Source of the DNA: MPNO01 sp965200535
GTDB lineage: Bacteria > Pseudomonadota > Alphaproteobacteria > MPNO01
Assembly: GCA_965200535.1 (NCBI GenBank)
Contig: CBDAUF010000002.1
Span: 248,001-312,000 of the forward strand
Length of the DNA stretch: 64,000 bases
Direction: 5' to 3'
The notes under the pieces were generated by a model. It was not told where the DNA came from and ran no database searches. It was given only the letters and a program-made list of their open reading frames with translations. Position 1 is the first letter of the stretch. Each line of letters starts with the position of its first letter. The position numbers were made by a program, and so were the translations under genes. Below, piece after piece: positions 47,713-58,430 of the stretch.

Positions 47713-50252
47713 TTGACAAAACCATGTAATCGAAGCAATTTTACCGGCCTGTCGGCTCCCGGAGAGGGAGCGTGGCAGCGACGACAGGGGAGAGAGCATG
47801 GTCACGATGGGGCTTCGCCATCGCCGCACCGGGCGAAACGCCGGCAGCGGCCTCGCTGCCCCGGGAAGCCTGCGGCCGCGGCGAGCGAAGACCGCCCGTT
47901 CCCCTGCTGCAATTCGTACGGACATCGCTTTCCGGCCCGGGCCGCCTGCATCCGGCGCGCCGCCGCACGGCTGCGCCGGGGCCTTCCGGCCCGGAACCCC
48001 TTGCCCTCGGCGGCGGCCCCGCCGCGGGGGGCGCAGACCGCGCCGGCGTCGCCCATTGTGCTCAGCGCGAGCGAGCTGGAGATCCAGGAGGACGGCGGTT
48101 CTGTCACCTATACGGTGGCGCTGGCGTCGGAGCCCACGCATGAGGTCAGGATCGCCATCGCCGCGTCCGGCGAAACCGGCGCCGTCAGCCTCGACAAGAC
48201 CTCCCTCGACTTCACCGCGTCGAACTGGGAGACGGCGCAGGAAGTCACCGTCACCGGCGTCAATGACGATGACGACAACACCGACGACAAGCGCACGGCA
48301 GTACTGACCCACACCTCGACCTCTACCGACACTGCCTACAATAACAAGACTGCGTCCGTCGAAGTCACCGTGCTGGACGATGACGACCCGCTGGCGGTGG
48401 CCCCCACCAATGTGCAGGCGGTCGGCTATGACAGCGCGCTGGTGGTCACCTGGGAGCAGCAGTCGAAATTCGGCGCGGAGCTTCGCTACAAGAAGGACAG
48501 CGAGGACGACAGCCAGTGGGTGATGCAGGCCCCGACGGGCAGCGGCGTGGCGCTCTCGCAGCTCGAGAACGGCGTGCTCTACGACGTCGAGGTGCGCACC
48601 CGCTCCGGCTCCAATGTCTCGGCATGGGTTGCGGGCACGGGCACGCCGCAGCCCTACAATTTCTCACTCGGCTCCGTGGACGGTCTGATGCTGCTCCGCG
48701 GCCAGGCGATGCAGGCCGTCACCCTGCCGGCGGCGTCGGGCGCGCGCGGCACGGTCACCTACAGCCTCGAGCCGTCCTCCTGGAACGGCCTCTCCTTCAC
48801 CGCCTCGACCCGCCGCATCTCCGGCACGCCGTCCTCCGCCGGCAGCCAGACCTTCGCCTACACGGCGGCGGACAGCTTCGACGGCGCCGGCACCACCAGC
48901 CAGACCCGCTATTTCAAGATCGAGGTCACGGCCTCCGGCAGCCTGACCTTCACCCCCGACGACGAACTGACCTTCGACGAGGCGAAGAACGAGACCGGCT
49001 TCCACCAGGTGGGGCTGAATGTCCGCCCGAGCAGCATCGACGGGGTGACGGTGACGGTCGCGAGCGGCGACGACACGGTCGCCAGGCTCTACACCAACGA
49101 CAACCCGGAGCCCCGGCAGAGCCTCACCCTCACCTTCACGCAAGCCAACTGGAACGACCTGCAGCAGGTCGCCGTCGCGCCGCAGGACGATGATGTCGAG
49201 AACAGCGGCGGCCAGCGCAGCACCACCATCACCCACACGCCCTCCGGCGGCGGCTACAGCAGCGCCGTCACCAAATCGGTGACAATCGCCGACGACGACT
49301 GCAACCCTTGCGGCACGACCCCCAATATCTCCATCTCCAGCGTGACAGCGGGCGACGGCAGCGCGACCGTGGCCTGGACCGACAGCGGCTCGGCCAGCAC
49401 CCATACGGTGCAATACCGCAAGACCGCCGACACCACCTACATGGACATCGCCAATGTCACCAGCCCCTACACCGTGACCGGGCTGGAAAACGGCACGGGA
49501 TACACTCTGCGGGTGCAGGGGACGAGCGGCGGCAGCACCGGCGCATCGCCCACGCGCACCGTCACCCCCGCCGCGCCGGCGGCGGACAGCAGCATCCAGG
49601 TGTCGGCGAGCAGCAGCGGCGAGTTGACCGTCACCCGGGACGCCTTCTCCAGCACGCCGCACAGCACCACCGGCTATGTCGTCACCTGGACCGACGGGCT
49701 GACGCTGGCCAAAAAGGAGCAGTGGCAGGCCACCAGCCCCCACACCATCACCGGCCTTGTCAATGCGCGGCCCTATCGGGTGCGCGTCTGGGCGCGCGTC
49801 GATGGCGGCACTGCCACGACGGAGACGGTCACCGCCACGCCTGTCTCCGGCGCCGCGCCCACGGGCCTCGCCGCCAGCCCGGCGCCGGCGCGCTCTCCAC
49901 AAGCTGGAACACGGTGACCAACGCCGACTCCTACTCGCTGCAATACCGCGAGCAGCAGCCGGGAAACTGGCAGGACTGGACCGGCAGCGATGTCACCACG
50001 CAGACCGGCATTTCCGGCACCTCGCAGACGCTGCTGAATCTGGACAACAGCACGGATTACGAACTGCGCGCCGGCGCGGTCGTCGGCGGGGAGACCAACT
50101 GGTCGGACGCCATCACCGCCACGCCCTGGCAGCCGCCCTCCGATGTGACGCTCACCCCGGCGGACGGCGCCATGAAGGTCTCCTGGACCCGCGCGCCCGG
50201 CCGCAATCTGCCGCACAGGCTGCAATACCGCGTTGCGGCGGCGGCGTCCTGA
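47713..50252 (+). pseudogene. 5' part of a giant fibronectin type III surface protein, frameshifted and stopped
   Basis: N-terminal part of the same gene as the next entry. From about 48050 it reads as extracellular domains: a Calx-beta-like region (IVLSASELEIQEDGGSVTYT), a cadherin/Ig-like unit (GTVTYSLEPSSWNGLSFTAS, then ISGTPSSAGSQTFAY) and the first four Fn3 modules. Near 49885 one base is missing in a CCCGG run, and the frame shifts (GALSTSWNTVTNADSYSLQY continues in another frame). At 50250-50252 a TGA interrupts an Fn3 strand, after which the frame continues unchanged. No convincing signal peptide is visible in the frame from TTG 47713, so the true start is unclear and may also be damaged. 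Confidence 0.7.
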
Positions 50253-50258
50253 ACCACG

Positions 50259-53200
50259 GTGGAGAATGTCAATCTCCGCTGGCGGCTCGAGGGCCTGACC
50301 AACGGCACGGCTTACGAGGCGCGCGTCGGCGCAGTTGTCGATGGCGTGACCCACTGGTCCCCCTCCGCCAGCGCCACCCTGATCGGCGCGCCGACGGACC
50401 TTGCGCTGGAGAAGAACGACGCCGCGCTTTCCGCAAGCTGGACCGCCGGCTTCGGCGCGGCCACGCACAAGCTGCGCTACCGCAGCGAGGGCGCCGGCGC
50501 CTGGACGGAGATCGACCCGGCCACCAGCCCGCAGGCCATCGAGTCGCTCGACAACAGCCTGACCTATGAGGTGCAGGCGGGCAGCGCGACCGCCTGGAGC
50601 GAGACGGCGAAGGCGCAGCCGGCGGCGCGCCCGACCGGCCTGACGGCGACCGCAACCGTCTGCGGCTTCAAACTGGCCTGGACCAATGTCGCCGGCGTGA
50701 GCGAGTGGTTCGCGGACTACCACAAGAGCGACTCAGACCCCTGGAGCGGCGACAGTCTCGCCGGCAATCCGGCCGAGCTTGTCGAGCTCGAATCCGGGCA
50801 GTCCTATCAGATCCGCGTCGCCGCGCGCTTCGATGACGGCAATGGCGGCGAGGAGATGCGCTGGTCCGACATCGTGACAGAGACCACGGGCGCCATTGCC
50901 AAGGTGACCGGGCTGGCGGCCCAGCCGGGCGATTCGCGGCTGACCGTTTCCTGGACGGAGACCGCGACATCGGCGGGCCTCCACAAGGTCAAAGTCACGG
51001 TCGCCGGCGTGGAGACGGTCGATTACGCCTTGTCCTCCCCCCATATCGTCACCGGGCTGACGAATGGCAGCAACCATGAGGTGACGGCAAGCCCTGCCTG
51101 CGACGGCAGCGAGGACTACGCACACCCCGTGAGCGTCACGCCCGGCGGGCTGGAGTTGACGCCGGGCAACATGCAGTTGACGGCAAGCTGGGCCAGCGGC
51201 GTTCCCGATCTGCAATACCAGAACACATCGACGGGAACCCGGACGACCGTGACGGGAATCACCAGCCCCTATGTGATTACCGGCCTCGACAACGACACGG
51301 AATACCGGGTGCGGGTCGGCACACAGAGCACAAGCTCATGGTCGAGTACCGAGGAGGGCACGCCCTTCGGCCCGCCGACCGGCCTGAGCGTGCGGCCGGA
51401 CGACTCCGGCGAGTTGCTGGCCACGGTTGACGACAAGTCAGGCGCTACCCGCGTCCTCGAATGGCGCGAGAAGGACTCGGGCGGCTCCTGGAGCAGCAAG
51501 GAGAACGCCGCCGCCAGCGAAACCATCAAGAGCCTTGAGAACGGCAAGGAATATGAGGTCCGGTTCGGGCATGTCCAGGGCACGGTGACCCAGCACACCG
51601 CCGCCGCCAGCGCGACGCCCTTCGGCGACCCGACCGGCATCGTGGTCAAGTCCGGCAGGGAGGCGCTGGAAGTCGGCTGGACCGCCGGCGTCGGCGCCGC
51701 CTCGCATTCGCTGCGCTACAGGGTAGAGGCCACGCCCCCCGGCGCCTGGACGACCATCGCAACGCCGGCCAACCCGCACACCATCACCGGCCTGACCGAC
51801 GGCACAACCTACAATATCGCAGTCGGCGCAACCGGCGGCGGGCATACGCGGTGGACCGATGACGATGCGAACGACGCCGTCCCGCAGAATGCCCCCTCGC
51901 CGAGGCTGTCGGCATTGGAATGCGGCATCTATGCGTTCTGGGGCCAGGCGACAGGGACGAACATTGCCGGATACCGTGCGCGGGTAAAAGAGACCGGCCA
52001 GACCTGGGCGGACGCGACGGTCGTCGAAGCCAATTCCACTGACAGCACCCTATCCAACGCGGCGTTCGGAAACCTGAAGAGCGCAACCGTTTATGATGTC
52101 CAGGTCGGCGTCGTCGAAACCGGGCAGACCGCTGCCCGCTGGCCGCTCGACAGTCAGTCTCAATCGGCAACCACGCTGGACGCCGCGAAGCCGGCAGGCT
52201 TGGAGATACGGCCCTCGCAGCTTGGCGGCCTCGATTTCGCCTGGACCCATTTCTATTCGGGCACCACTTCGGATGAAGGGATCACGCACCAACTGCGCTA
52301 CAGGAAAAGCGGCGTTACCCCGACCCCCGACTGGACCACTCTCGCCTCCCTCACGACCGCCGAGAACAGGGGGGACTCGGAGCGGATCGCGACTGTGAGG
52401 AACCTGGACCAGGGCGCGGCCTATGAGGCGCAGGTGGGCGCGCTGTGCGACGAGGATACGGCCATCGAATGGTCGGACACCGCGACCGCGACCGCCCACG
52501 GACCCACGGATGTGACCACGGGGTCCGAGAAAAGCGACATCACCGTTTCCTGGACCGCGTCGCCGGGCGCCGCCTCGCATCATCTCCGCTACCGCGTCAA
52601 GAGGGATGCGGGCGTAAACCCCTGGGTGCCGAGTGTCGATGAGACCAGCGGCAACTACCAGTCCCTGCCCGCCGCCGCCTCCAGCACCACGATTACCGGT
52701 CTGGATGTCGGCACGGTCTATGAGGTCCAGGTCGGCGCCAAGCATGGCAGCGTCATCTACTGGTCGCGCATCCTGACGCAATCGCCGGTTGACAAGCCCG
52801 CCATCACCGCTGTCGAGACCGCGATTAACGGCGAGGTGAGACTGACGCTCAGCCGCGTGGCCTCGCTCGTCGCGCAGGGGCTTGAGGCGCACTATCTGAG
52901 CTACCGGGAGGCCAGCGATACCAACCCGAATCCGAACTCTTGGGGGACACGCGTTCTCGCCGAGCAGAATGAATGGAGGTTTCAGAACCTTGCCAAGGGC
53001 ACGACCTATGAATTCCGGTTCACGGCCATCTTCAACGGCAGCGAAGTCCACAGCGACATCAAGCAGGGAGTGGCTTTCGACAGGCCCGGGAAGCCGGTGC
53101 TGGCCAATGGCGACGGGACGCTGACCGCCAGCTGGACCGCCGCCGAGGGCGCCGGGTCCTACACTGTGCGCTACCGCAAGGAGACGGAAACGGCGTGGCA

Positions 53201-56200
53201 GGAGGTCACGGGCGAAACCGGCGTCTCGCGCGAGATTGCGGGCCTCGACAACGAGACCATCTATGTGGTTCAGGTCGGCACCGCCCACGAAGATTCCGAC
53301 ACCATCCTGTGGGCGAGGGAACTCACGGGCCGCCCCGGCGTCATTCCCGCAGCCCCGACCGTGACGCCGCTTGCTTGCGGCCTGAGAGTCGAGGGGCAGC
53401 AACTCACAGGCGTCACCGCCGATTATACGGCGGTGTTTCGCGAGATCGATAACGACGGCAATGCCGGCGCCTGGGACAACAGCTACAGTCTGAACAAGAT
53501 TATCAACGGCGGCCTGGCACGAGATGTCAATTTGTATCCGGGCCAGCGTTACGAGGCCCGGATCGGGGCAAAGTTTCCCGGGTCAGGCGGCGGATTCATC
53601 TACTATTGGGGTCCCGAAACGGAGGCAACCTCCCTGGCCGGCGAGCCGCCGGACACTGTGGTCGTGACGTCCAGCACCAGCGGCAGCACGATCTCTCTCA
53701 ACGTGATCTGGGCCAAACGGCCCGGCTCCAGCGGCCATTCGGTGCGCTACAGACTGAGCGATGACGGCACCGGCAGCCCGGGCGCATGGACTACCGAGCA
53801 TAATCAGTCGTCTCCTTACTCGAAGTCCGGGCTGGACAGCGGCGCCTATGATGTGCAGGTCGCCACGCTCTGTCTCAACAGCGCAGGCACTGTCGAAGAG
53901 TTCTGGTCGTCAAACGCTGGCAACCCGACGCTTACGGCGCCGTCCGCGCTCCGTGCACAAAGCAGGTCAACCACTTCGATAGAGCTGGTTTGGGCCTCCC
54001 CTGCCGGTATTAGCATTACCGGCAAGGAAGCCTGTTACAGGCTGGCGTCGTCCGGCGGCAAATGGACAAAGGAGACCGTTACGGTGGGCGAGAACGATGT
54101 CCATACCGTGACCGGCCTCGCTGCCGGCGAGACCTACCAGTTCCGGGTGCGCCATCAAACCGCGGCCGGCTGGAGCCCGTATTCCGAGATCATTCTGGTC
54201 AATACAGCCCTCACCCCGAAGATCAAACTGGTCAAAGGCGGGGAGTTGCAGCTCATCGTCACATGGGATGATGTGTCCGGCGGCGCGGATTCCTGGACGC
54301 TGCGATACCGCAAGGGGGCGGACTTCATCTACGATGGCAATTTGAACGGGATCACGACAATCACGGAGGTGACCAGCCCATACACAATCTCTGTTCCGAC
54401 CAGCGGAACGTACCGGGTGCGACTCGGCGCCGTAAAGGACGGTTCGACCTTCTGGAGCGCGAGCAAGAGTGCTTCCGCGCTGGTGAAGGCGGTTGCGGTC
54501 AACGATCTTGTGGTGACACCGGGCGATGGGCAGTTGGTGGCGAACTGGACACGGACGGGGGGATCCGAAGACATTGAAGCCCTGTGGGTCCGCCAAGTAG
54601 GGCATACTGCCTGGAATGATTTTAGTTATGATCCCATCACCAGCCCGCAGACGATCACCAAGGTCGGGGGAGCGAGCGGAAGCCACCCGGCCCTTGTGAA
54701 CGGCACGACCTATGAGGTGCGAGTTTCCACGAGTTTTACCAGGCACAACCCAACTCAATTTCTATACAGCGAACCCGTCGCGGCCACGCCGGGCAAAAAC
54801 CCGCATCCCGCCAATGTGAAGGCCGTGGCCGGCGATGCGAAGCTGGCCGTGTCCTGGAACGATGCCTCCGGCGCAACATCGCACTCGGTGCGGCACAGGC
54901 AGAGCGATGATGGCACCGGCAGCCCCGGAAGCTGGACCACGGCGACATCCGCCTCGAAGCCTTACGACATCACCGGGCTGACCAACGGCACGGAATATGA
55001 CGTGCAGGTGGGCGCGGTGCATTCCACCGGCACGCCGCCGACCGACACGACAGTCTGGTCGCCCACCATCAAGGGCACGCCGGCGAAAGGCGCCTCCGGC
55101 ATGATGGGGCCGCCCAGAGGGCTGGCCGTCGATCCCGGCAACGGCGTCGTCGGCATGACCTGGCAGCCGCCGGGAGAGGAAACCGAAGACGACCAGCCCC
55201 CCGGCAACGGCGTCAACGGGCACGGCCTGAACGCGCGCAGCGTGAAGGGCACCCGGGGCCAGAGCGGCAGCAGTGACGACGATGACAGCGGCGATACCCC
55301 GGCCCCCACCGGCTACGAGGTCGGCTACACCCTGTCGGGTTCGGAGTGGAGCGCGGGCGGCTCGCAGCAGGTCTCCGGCCTCGCGGCCTCGATCACCGGC
55401 CTCGAAAACGGCAAGGCCTACGCCTTCCGCGTGCGCGCGCTCGCCGACGGCGAGCCGGGCGAATGGTCCGAGACGCTGACGGCGACGCCGGAAGCTCCGG
55501 ACAATGAGCCGGGCGAGGGGCCGAGCTACGAGGGCGTGGAGTCTCCCGCGCTGAGCTTCGTGGCCGGTGAGAAGATCGCCCCGGTGACGCTGCCGGCGGC
55601 GAGCGGCGGCAGCGGGGCGCTGACCTACTCGGTCGCACCGGCATTGGCGAACGGCCTCGCCTTCGATGCGGCAACGCGCCAGATCTCCGGCACGCCGGCC
55701 GCGGCCGCGGATGCGGTGAACTACACGCTGACCGCCGCCGATGAGGATGGCAACACGGCGGAGCTTGCCTTCACCGTGACGGTGACCGGAGATGCGACGG
55801 CGCCGACAGTGACGCTGGCGGCGGCGGACGGTGTCGAGAGCCCGGTCGCCGGCGCCTTCGGCATCGCCATTGCCTTCAGCGAGCCGGTGACGGGCTTCGC
55901 CCTCGCCGACCTGACGGTGGCCAACGGCGCGGCCTCGGACCTCGCGGGCTCGGATGCGGCGTGGACGGCGACCGTGACCCCGGACGAGGGGTTCTCCGGC
56001 AACCTGACGGTGGACCTCGCGGCAGGCGCGGTCGAGGACGCGGCCGGCAACGGCAACGAGGCGGCGCCGACGCTGACGGTCGCGGTGGTGGCCCCGCTGC
56101 CGAAACCGGCGAACGTGGCGAACGCGACCACGGCGGAGACGAAGTGGAAGTCCCTCGATGTGACCTTCGACGCGCCGCCCGCCTGGGCGGACTGGGTTGC

Positions 56201-58196
56201 GGCGAACACCCAGATCCGCGTGCTGGGGATGAAGGAAGGCGCGAAGCGCACCGGCTGGATGGCGCTCAAGACGGTCACTGTCGATGGCAGCCGGGTGCAT
56301 GCCTCGACGAAGCCGAGGCTCGCCATCGGGCGGGTGTACGAGGTCGAGCTGCGCCTCTGCGGCGAGACCGTCTCGGACGCCGGGTGCAGCGAGGCGTCCG
56401 ACATGGTGCACAGCGCGACGCCGGCGTCGGCGACAGCGCTGAAGCTCGCCTGGAGCATCGGCAATATCGGCGGCAAGAAGAACCTGCAGGCGGCCTACGA
56501 GATCGGCTACGCCAAGGACACGTCGGCGAACGAGCCGGAGAAGCTGCTCGCCGAGGTGCCCGACTTCGGTGCGAAGGAGGCGGAGGTGGACGGTCTCGAG
56601 GCGGGGACGGAATATCGTCTGTTCGTGCGCAGCGCGATCGACTGGCAGGGCGCGCGTCTGTTCGCCTCGAACTGGACGTCGGCGACGGCATCGACGGCAT
56701 CGGATGCGGAGAGCCTTGCGGGCGAGGCGCTGAAGCGTGCGCTCGCGGGCCAGGCGCGCCAGCTTCTGGAGGACGCGTCGGACGCGATCGGCCGCCGGAT
56801 GTCGTCGGGCGGTGCGGGCAGCGACCTTCTGTCGGCGTTTGCCGGTCTGCTGGGGGGCCAGGGTCCGGGCGGCTGTGCGCTCGAGGACAGTATCGAGGAC
56901 TGCGTGACCGGCGGGGACAGCAAGTCCCTCGCGCAGACGCACGGCGGCTTCGGGGGTACGGGTGATCGTTTCGGCTTCGGGGGCAGCGGCGGTACGAACC
57001 GTTCGTACAGCCTCTCGGACCTGAGCGGCCTGATGAAGAGCCAGGGCTTTGCGATCTCGCTCAACCGCCCGCTGCCGACCATGGGCTTTGCCCAGGAGGA
57101 GGCGCCGGCCGACGACGCCGGGATGCAGCTGACCCTGTGGGGCCAGGGCGCCGGGGGCGGTTCCGACGGTGCGATGTTCTGGGGCATGGATGCCTCGATG
57201 GGCGAGCGCTGGATGACCGGGATCGCCTTTGCCGAGAGCGGCGCCATCGCCGCATCGGGTCTCAAGCACGGGGATGCGCGCGTCTCCGGGTTCGCGGAGA
57301 GCGAGGTGACGGCGGTCTACCCCTACGCGCGGGGCCGCTTTGCCTCGGGTCTGGAACTCTGGAGCCTGGCCGGCTGGGGCAAGGGCCGGGTGGACAGCCG
57401 GTGGACGGGGTTTGCCCCGGGGTCGGGTCCGGTGGAGATCGATCTCGCCGGCGGTCTCGGGTTCAGCCTCGGCATGGCGGGTGCGGAACAGGTGCTGTAC
57501 GAGGCCGACGGCCTCAGCGTCTCCGCGGTCGGCGATGCGGGGTGGTCGCGCCTCGCGGTCTCGGGCGGCACGGCGGACGGTGTGTCGGCGACGGTCACGC
57601 GGACGCGGGTTGCGGTGTCTGGCCGGTATGCGGAAGGCGGTCTGGCGTCGTCGCTCCGCATCGGCGGTCGCGTGGACGGCGGCGACGGCGAGACGGCGTC
57701 TGGCGCCGAGGTGTCGGGCGAGGTCCGCCACGCGTGGGGCCGCTGGGAAGTGGGCGCGCAAGGCCGCTGGTACACGGCGGAGACGACGGGCGCCGGGTTC
57801 GGCGAGCGGGGCGTGCGGGCCGCGGTCGGCCTGCGTGCGAAGGCCGACGGGACGGGCCTCGCATTCGCGCTGTCGCCGGGCTGGGGCGCGTCGGGCGCAC
57901 AGCAGGGCGAGAGCGGCCTCTTGGGCACGCTGGACGGCGATGCGGCGGAGCAGGAGCCTGCGGCGCATCTCGACGGGCGCGTCTCGTGGGGCATCCAGGT
58001 CCCGGGTCTGATCGCACACCGCGAGATGCTGCGCCCGTACGCGGAGTTCTCGCTCACCGACGGTGCCTCGCACCAGGTGCGCACGGGCGTCGCGCTGGAG
58101 GGCCCGGTGCGGATCAACCTCGCGCTGGAGCACCGGAAGGACGCCGCCGGCCCCGCCGAACACGGCATCATGCTGCGGCTCGACGTGCAATTCTGA
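50259..58196 (+). CDS. Fibronectin type III repeat protein with C-terminal autotransporter-like beta-barrel
   Basis: A 2,645-residue open frame (GTG start just after a TGA). It is the main part of a surface protein of about 3,490 residues once lesions are ignored. It consists of roughly 20 Fn3 modules recognisable by the strand motif GLTNGTAYEARVGA and variants, then an Ig-like unit (ISGTPAAAADAVNYTLTAAD), a bacterial Ig-like unit (AIAFSEPVTGFALADLTVAN) and two more Fn3-like units. The last ~300 residues form a barrel (QLTLWGQGAGGGSDGAMFWG, YARGRFASGLELWSLAGWGK), ending in LRLDVQF with the terminal Phe of outer-membrane proteins. It would display adhesive repeats on the cell surface. A terminator hairpin follows. 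Confidence 0.85.
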   Translation: MENVNLRWRLEGLTNGTAYEARVGAVVDGVTHWSPSASATLIGAPTDLALEKNDAALSASWTAGFGAATHKLRYRSEGAGAWTEIDPATSPQAIESLDNSLTYEVQAGSATAWSETAKAQPAARPTGLTATATVCGFKLAWTNVAGVSEWFADYHKSDSDPWSGDSLAGNPAELVELESGQSYQIRVAARFDDGNGGEEMRWSDIVTETTGAIAKVTGLAAQPGDSRLTVSWTETATSAGLHKVKVTVAGVETVDYALSSPHIVTGLTNGSNHEVTASPACDGSEDYAHPVSVTPGGLELTPGNMQLTASWASGVPDLQYQNTSTGTRTTVTGITSPYVITGLDNDTEYRVRVGTQSTSSWSSTEEGTPFGPPTGLSVRPDDSGELLATVDDKSGATRVLEWREKDSGGSWSSKENAAASETIKSLENGKEYEVRFGHVQGTVTQHTAAASATPFGDPTGIVVKSGREALEVGWTAGVGAASHSLRYRVEATPPGAWTTIATPANPHTITGLTDGTTYNIAVGATGGGHTRWTDDDANDAVPQNAPSPRLSALECGIYAFWGQATGTNIAGYRARVKETGQTWADATVVEANSTDSTLSNAAFGNLKSATVYDVQVGVVETGQTAARWPLDSQSQSATTLDAAKPAGLEIRPSQLGGLDFAWTHFYSGTTSDEGITHQLRYRKSGVTPTPDWTTLASLTTAENRGDSERIATVRNLDQGAAYEAQVGALCDEDTAIEWSDTATATAHGPTDVTTGSEKSDITVSWTASPGAASHHLRYRVKRDAGVNPWVPSVDETSGNYQSLPAAASSTTITGLDVGTVYEVQVGAKHGSVIYWSRILTQSPVDKPAITAVETAINGEVRLTLSRVASLVAQGLEAHYLSYREASDTNPNPNSWGTRVLAEQNEWRFQNLAKGTTYEFRFTAIFNGSEVHSDIKQGVAFDRPGKPVLANGDGTLTASWTAAEGAGSYTVRYRKETETAWQEVTGETGVSREIAGLDNETIYVVQVGTAHEDSDTILWARELTGRPGVIPAAPTVTPLACGLRVEGQQLTGVTADYTAVFREIDNDGNAGAWDNSYSLNKIINGGLARDVNLYPGQRYEARIGAKFPGSGGGFIYYWGPETEATSLAGEPPDTVVVTSSTSGSTISLNVIWAKRPGSSGHSVRYRLSDDGTGSPGAWTTEHNQSSPYSKSGLDSGAYDVQVATLCLNSAGTVEEFWSSNAGNPTLTAPSALRAQSRSTTSIELVWASPAGISITGKEACYRLASSGGKWTKETVTVGENDVHTVTGLAAGETYQFRVRHQTAAGWSPYSEIILVNTALTPKIKLVKGGELQLIVTWDDVSGGADSWTLRYRKGADFIYDGNLNGITTITEVTSPYTISVPTSGTYRVRLGAVKDGSTFWSASKSASALVKAVAVNDLVVTPGDGQLVANWTRTGGSEDIEALWVRQVGHTAWNDFSYDPITSPQTITKVGGASGSHPALVNGTTYEVRVSTSFTRHNPTQFLYSEPVAATPGKNPHPANVKAVAGDAKLAVSWNDASGATSHSVRHRQSDDGTGSPGSWTTATSASKPYDITGLTNGTEYDVQVGAVHSTGTPPTDTTVWSPTIKGTPAKGASGMMGPPRGLAVDPGNGVVGMTWQPPGEETEDDQPPGNGVNGHGLNARSVKGTRGQSGSSDDDDSGDTPAPTGYEVGYTLSGSEWSAGGSQQVSGLAASITGLENGKAYAFRVRALADGEPGEWSETLTATPEAPDNEPGEGPSYEGVESPALSFVAGEKIAPVTLPAASGGSGALTYSVAPALANGLAFDAATRQISGTPAAAADAVNYTLTAADEDGNTAELAFTVTVTGDATAPTVTLAAADGVESPVAGAFGIAIAFSEPVTGFALADLTVANGAASDLAGSDAAWTATVTPDEGFSGNLTVDLAAGAVEDAAGNGNEAAPTLTVAVVAPLPKPANVANATTAETKWKSLDVTFDAPPAWADWVAANTQIRVLGMKEGAKRTGWMALKTVTVDGSRVHASTKPRLAIGRVYEVELRLCGETVSDAGCSEASDMVHSATPASATALKLAWSIGNIGGKKNLQAAYEIGYAKDTSANEPEKLLAEVPDFGAKEAEVDGLEAGTEYRLFVRSAIDWQGARLFASNWTSATASTASDAESLAGEALKRALAGQARQLLEDASDAIGRRMSSGGAGSDLLSAFAGLLGGQGPGGCALEDSIEDCVTGGDSKSLAQTHGGFGGTGDRFGFGGSGGTNRSYSLSDLSGLMKSQGFAISLNRPLPTMGFAQEEAPADDAGMQLTLWGQGAGGGSDGAMFWGMDASMGERWMTGIAFAESGAIAASGLKHGDARVSGFAESEVTAVYPYARGRFASGLELWSLAGWGKGRVDSRWTGFAPGSGPVEIDLAGGLGFSLGMAGAEQVLYEADGLSVSAVGDAGWSRLAVSGGTADGVSATVTRTRVAVSGRYAEGGLASSLRIGGRVDGGDGETASGAEVSGEVRHAWGRWEVGAQGRWYTAETTGAGFGERGVRAAVGLRAKADGTGLAFALSPGWGASGAQQGESGLLGTLDGDAAEQEPAAHLDGRVSWGIQVPGLIAHREMLRPYAEFSLTDGASHQVRTGVALEGPVRINLALEHRKDAAGPAEHGIMLRLDVQF
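58031..58196 (+). repeat. Direct repeat, copy 1 (3' end of the barrel gene)
   Basis: The last 166 bases of the barrel gene recur 234 bases downstream with high identity. This copy encodes RPYAEFSLTDGASHQVRTGV to the terminal LRLDVQF. Confidence 0.85.
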
Positions 58197-58203
58197 CAAC
58201 AGC

Positions 58204-58228
58204 GCGGGAGGGGGACTCCCCCTCCCGC
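58204..58228 (+). terminator. Terminator hairpin after the giant surface protein
   Basis: A perfect 11-bp stem (GCGGGAGGGGG with CCCCCTCCCGC) and three-base loop lie eight bases after the stop codon. There is no T run, but stability is very high. Confidence 0.65.
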
Positions 58229-58264
58229 CATCTGCCTCCGGCATTCCGACCCGCGCAAGCGACG

Positions 58265-58430
58265 GCGCCCGTACGCGGAGTTCTCGCTCACCGACGGCGC
58301 GTCGCACCAGCTGCGCACGGGCGTCGCGCTGGAAGGCCCGGTGCGGACCAACCTCGCGCTGGAACACCGGAAGGACGCCGCGGGCCCCGCCGAGCACGGC
58401 ATCATGCTGCGCCTCGATACCGGGTTCTGA
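58265..58430 (+). repeat. Direct repeat, copy 2 (orphan 3' end of a barrel gene)
   Basis: A second copy of the final barrel strands: RPYAEFSLTDGASHQLRTGV through HGIMLRLDTGF and a TGA at 58428-58430. It has no upstream gene of its own and differs from copy 1 at scattered bases (for example Val to Leu, Ile to Thr, Val-Gln to Thr-Gly near the end). It looks like the tail of a second paralog left after recombination or deletion. A short GC-rich hairpin follows. Confidence 0.8.

Noticed and set aside
50259..55500. CRISPR array or DNA-level tandem repeat in the Fn3 region
   Set aside because: The similarity is at protein level with divergent DNA; there are no identical short repeats with unique spacers. 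No CRISPR array is seen anywhere in the window.
54762..58397. A 1,211-codon minus-strand frame opposite the giant surface gene
   Set aside because: It is a shadow of the repeat gene: Arg-rich, without domains, and caused by codon bias.
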